Translations under genes and position numbers: made by a program
Part shown: piece after piece, positions 5,619 to 7,977 of the stretch
Layout of the letters: every line of letters starts with the position of its first letter
How positions within the stretch are numbered: position 1 is the first letter of the stretch
Notes under the pieces: model-generated
Seen by the model: the letters and a program-made list of their open reading frames with translations, nothing else
What the model was told of the DNA's origin: nothing
Databases searched by the model: none
NCBI GenBank assembly: GCA_937892635.1
Contig: CALBKB010000191.1
Location: 1 to 7,977, forward strand
DNA: 7,977 nucleotides
Direction: 5' to 3'
From: an uncultured Clostridia bacterium
GTDB taxonomy: Bacteria; Bacillota; Clostridia; Oscillospirales; UMGS1783

Positions 5619-7313
5619 TTACATCTTTTCGGGAGCACTTATGCCCAGCATATGGCAGGCATTGGCCAGGGTTTGTTTGGTTGCCAGTAGCAAAGCAATT
5701 CGTACCTTACGAATCGGCTCGGCGGCATCACGGCAGCGGCAATCGGTATAGAATTTATGGAAAGCCGTTGCCAAATCAATGCTGTACCGGGTCAGTAGGG
5801 AAGGATCGTATAGTGCGCCGACATTACGAACAACATCGGGCAGATCGGACAACAAAGCAATCAAGCCACGCTCACTCGGCTCAGTTAATAGGCTATAATC
5901 GGCGTCTGTGACGTCAAGACTAATACCTTCCGACTCCAAGAGCGCTAACATGCTGCAAATGCGAGCGTGCGCATATTGTACATAATAGACGGGGTTTTGT
6001 GAGGTGTTGCTGATGGCAAGATCAAGATCAACGTCGAAGTGGCTGTCAGGCGAGCGAAGATTAAAGAAGAACCGTGCCGAATCAAGCGGCATCTCATCGA
6101 GCAGATCGATCAAGGTGATGCTCTTGCCGGAACGTTTGGAAACCTTTACCTGTTCACCGTCACGCATGAGTCTCACCATTTGCATGAGCACGACATGCAG
6201 GCGGTCAGGATCAATGTTTAAGGCTTTGAGTGCACCCTTAAGGCGAGCCACGTGACCATGGTGATCGGCACCCCATACGTTGATAACCTTATCATAACCG
6301 CGTACCAGGAATTTATTGCGATGATAGGCGATATCAACGGCAAAATAGGTGTAAAAACCGTTGGAACGCACCAAAACATCGTCTTTTTCACAGCCAAACT
6401 CGGTCGTGCGCAACCAAAGGGCGCCTTCGTTTTCATAGGTGTAGCCGGAGGACTTGAGAATATCCATGGTCTGAGCCAATTCTACTCCTGCATGAAGGCC
6501 GCTCTCTAAGAACCAAACATCGTAGTTGACGCCAAAACGTCCGAGGTGCTTTTGCATGGCGGCAATGTTGCGGGCCAGACCAAATTGGGTCAAGGCCTGC
6601 TTGAGTTCCTCCGTGACGGTGTCGCCGTACTTGTCGAAATATTCTTCATGGAAGGCGCGGGCGAGGATGAGCACATCTTCGCCATGATATCCGTCTTCAG
6701 GAACGGCACTATCGGCATGACCGCATACTTGCAGATAACGGGCGGTAAGGCTTAAGGCAAAGCGCTCAACTTGGTTTCCGGCATCATTCACGTAAAATTC
6801 ACGCGTGACCTGTTGGCCCGAGGCTTGCAGGCATGCCGCCAGACAGTCGCCGATGACGCCGCCTCGTGCATTGCCGATATGCATCGGTCCGGTTGGGTTA
6901 GCCGATACAAATTCAACCATCACCTTTTGGGGGTTGTCTGAATCGGTGCTGCCATATGCTTCGCCAAGTTGTAAAATACTCTCAAGGGTAATGCCCGATA
7001 AGGCATCGGATACGAAGAAATTCATAAAGCCGGGGCCGGCAATTTCGCAACGGGTAAACGGGGTATTGTCAAAAACGATGCGATCTGCAATGGCCGTAGC
7101 AGCTACGCGGGGAGCAACCCGAAACTGTCGGGCGCCCACCATGGCGATATTGGCGGAAAGGTCTCCGTGCGACGTGTCCTTGGGCGTTTCAATCGTAAAG
7201 GCGGGCAGGTCGCAGTCGGGAAGTGCGCCGTCTGCCATAGCCGCTTTTGCTGCGGCGGCAATCATATCGCGTAATGTGTCGGTAATATATTTTTTAGGAT
7301 TCTTGGTTATCAT
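5619..7313 (-). CDS. argS: Arginyl-tRNA synthetase
   Basis: Class I aminoacyl-tRNA synthetase that joins arginine to tRNA-Arg in the cytoplasm; essential for translation. The 564 residues are a normal full length. In order: an N-terminal ArgRS-specific domain (about 1-100), the HIGH-type motif as HIGN within SANPTGPMHIGNARGG (137-152), the catalytic segment WGADHHGH (347-354), the KMSK-type loop as KVSKRSG (390-396), and a DALR-type anticodon-binding domain (about 445-564). The HIGN and KVSK variants are usual in ArgRS of clostridia and related Bacillota. The start is supported by GGAGG (7324-7320), six bases upstream of the ATG, inside the end of the DUF1934 gene, with which it overlaps by 20 bases. 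Co-transcription and translational coupling with the two upstream genes are likely. An intrinsic terminator follows the stop codon. Confidence 0.98.
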   Translation of the reverse strand: MITKNPKKYITDTLRDMIAAAAKAAMADGALPDCDLPAFTIETPKDTSHGDLSANIAMVGARQFRVAPRVAATAIADRIVFDNTPFTRCEIAGPGFMNFFVSDALSGITLESILQLGEAYGSTDSDNPQKVMVEFVSANPTGPMHIGNARGGVIGDCLAACLQASGQQVTREFYVNDAGNQVERFALSLTARYLQVCGHADSAVPEDGYHGEDVLILARAFHEEYFDKYGDTVTEELKQALTQFGLARNIAAMQKHLGRFGVNYDVWFLESGLHAGVELAQTMDILKSSGYTYENEGALWLRTTEFGCEKDDVLVRSNGFYTYFAVDIAYHRNKFLVRGYDKVINVWGADHHGHVARLKGALKALNIDPDRLHVVLMQMVRLMRDGEQVKVSKRSGKSITLIDLLDEMPLDSARFFFNLRSPDSHFDVDLDLAISNTSQNPVYYVQYAHARICSMLALLESEGISLDVTDADYSLLTEPSERGLIALLSDLPDVVRNVGALYDPSLLTRYSIDLATAFHKFYTDCRCRDAAEPIRKVRIALLLATKQTLANACHMLGISAPEKM

Positions 7314-7737
7314 GTTTGACCTCCATGATTTTTAAGACAAACCGGTTATTGCTAACAAGAGAATGGTTCATTTCCAATGTGTATTGAACGGTTAATGCGC
7401 CTCCGCCTGGGGAGAGTGTGTTCTCAATGCGCGATGTGCTCACGCCCATAACGATCTGACCAAACCCCATATCATAGTGATTGAGGTGCCGTTGTCCCTT
7501 TTCAAGGATCAATTGCGAGGTGTACTTGCCGTTACGGGTAATGGTTACACAACTTTCGCCTTGCGCGCAAATATGAGTCTGACATTCTTCAAAGCCATTT
7601 TCATCCGGTTCCAGATAGCGAATATCGGTGATGTCACCGACCTGCTCAAAGGTAGCTTCGGTCATCATTTCAACGCTATCTTGGGTTGGTCCGTTGCTTT
7701 GCGTGCCGACAATGGATAAAATTACGTGTTCCATCAT
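7294..7737 (-). CDS. ywiB: DUF1934 (YwiB-like) family protein, probable calycin-like beta-barrel
   Basis: Small cytoplasmic protein of 147 residues without signal peptide or membrane segment; its function is unknown. Features that fit DUF1934 are the opening strand VILSIVGTQ, the region from about residue 21 running into a predicted beta strand (SVEMMTEATF), ITRNGKYTSQLILEKGQRH in the middle and YDMGFGQIVMGVSTSRIEN further on, followed by YTLEMNHSLVSNNRFVLKI. The alternation of short strands fits the barrel fold reported for the family. In Bacillus subtilis the homologue ywiB lies beside argS, and the same order is seen here. The start ATG overlaps the murI stop codon (ATGA), and a second ATG follows at once. 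No good Shine-Dalgarno sequence is visible, so translation probably depends on ribosomes finishing murI. Family assignment is by recall of sequence pattern and gene order. Confidence 0.85.
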   Translation of the reverse strand: MMEHVILSIVGTQSNGPTQDSVEMMTEATFEQVGDITDIRYLEPDENGFEECQTHICAQGESCVTITRNGKYTSQLILEKGQRHLNHYDMGFGQIVMGVSTSRIENTLSPGGGALTVQYTLEMNHSLVSNNRFVLKIMEVKHDNQES

Positions 7738-7976
7738 AGTTCTACCCGTTCGACATGGCCTTGGATGGGCTGATTTAAAAAGAGCGAACCGTAGCGAGCA
7801 AAGGATTCGGTCGTGTCAGTGACGTAGAAACGGTAGGAAGCTTCTCCGCTTGTGGCGGCAAGCCCCGCTTGTTTAAGCGTTTGTGAAACGGTAAGAGCCG
7901 TCTGCTGGCCAACATCAATTAACGTGATGTTGGGGCACAGATCAGTGATAGTTTCTTTGAGTAACGGGTAGTGCGT
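7734..7976 (-). CDS. murI: Glutamate racemase, C-terminal 80 residues (5' end outside window)
   Basis: Cytoplasmic enzyme that converts L-glutamate to D-glutamate for peptidoglycan synthesis. Only the last 80 residues, about 30% of a usual 260-270-residue protein, lie in the window. The fragment begins with THYPLL, part of the conserved GCTHYPLL active-site motif. The catalytic Cys would be the codon just cut by the window edge; the one visible base of that codon, T in third position, is compatible with Cys. The motif LIDVGQQTA (19-27) and the C-terminal pattern YRFYVTDTTESFARYGSLFLNQ (split by length; 48-69) ending VERVEL are typical. The stop codon (7736-7734) overlaps the start of the DUF1934 gene by four bases, so the two are in one operon. 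Confidence 0.93.
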   Translation of the reverse strand, partial: THYPLLKETITDLCPNITLIDVGQQTALTVSQTLKQAGLAATSGEASYRFYVTDTTESFARYGSLFLNQPIQGHVERVEL

Positions 7977-7977
7977 A

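Noticed and set aside
6805..7335. Plus-strand open frame of 176 codons opposite argS
   Set aside because: It is antisense to conserved argS sequence including the HIGH-type motif region, with no family resemblance.

Overview
The window looks like ordinary chromosome of a low-to-mid GC Bacillota (Firmicutes). Two things point there: the run murI - DUF1934 - argS on the minus strand, and a glutamate dehydrogenase tail that closely resembles, from memory, the NAD-type enzyme of Clostridium symbiosum. An anaerobic, amino-acid-using member of the Clostridia or Negativicutes would fit, but the sequence does not fix the class. No mobile elements, tRNA or rRNA genes or CRISPR arrays are visible. All complete genes have intact reading frames.

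Layout. On the plus strand, positions 2-610 hold the 3' end of a glutamate dehydrogenase gene, closed by a strong intrinsic terminator (619-648). A 391-bp intergenic region follows (611-1001). It contains a consensus sigma-70 promoter (873-901), a weaker candidate promoter (696-724), several inverted or repeated operator-like elements, a possible leader hairpin and a strong ribosome binding site. Three tightly spaced genes then encode an ABC importer of the ribose/xylose type: a double-domain ATPase (1002-2552) and two different permeases (2556-3605 and 3628-4698). A bidirectional terminator (4704-4739) ends this unit.

On the minus strand, read from the right edge, come the tail of glutamate racemase (murI), a DUF1934/YwiB-family gene and argS. 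Each overlaps the next, so they are very likely co-transcribed. An intrinsic terminator (5590-5613) closes argS. A membrane-anchored calcineurin-like phosphoesterase (4738-5577) follows, and its Shine-Dalgarno sequence starts only two bases past the T-tract of that terminator. This gene converges on the ABC importer and shares its bidirectional terminator.

How the genes work together. The importer operon is bounded by its own promoter and terminator, and it contains no substrate-binding protein, regulator or sugar-catabolic enzyme. Its ligand therefore cannot be read from context, and its binding protein must be encoded elsewhere. The minus-strand genes are housekeeping: D-glutamate for peptidoglycan (MurI), arginyl-tRNA synthesis (ArgS) and an uncharacterised small protein between them. 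I found no convincing novel multi-gene system. The points most worth following are the orphan importer with its densely patterned control region, and the terminator next to the phosphoesterase ribosome binding site.
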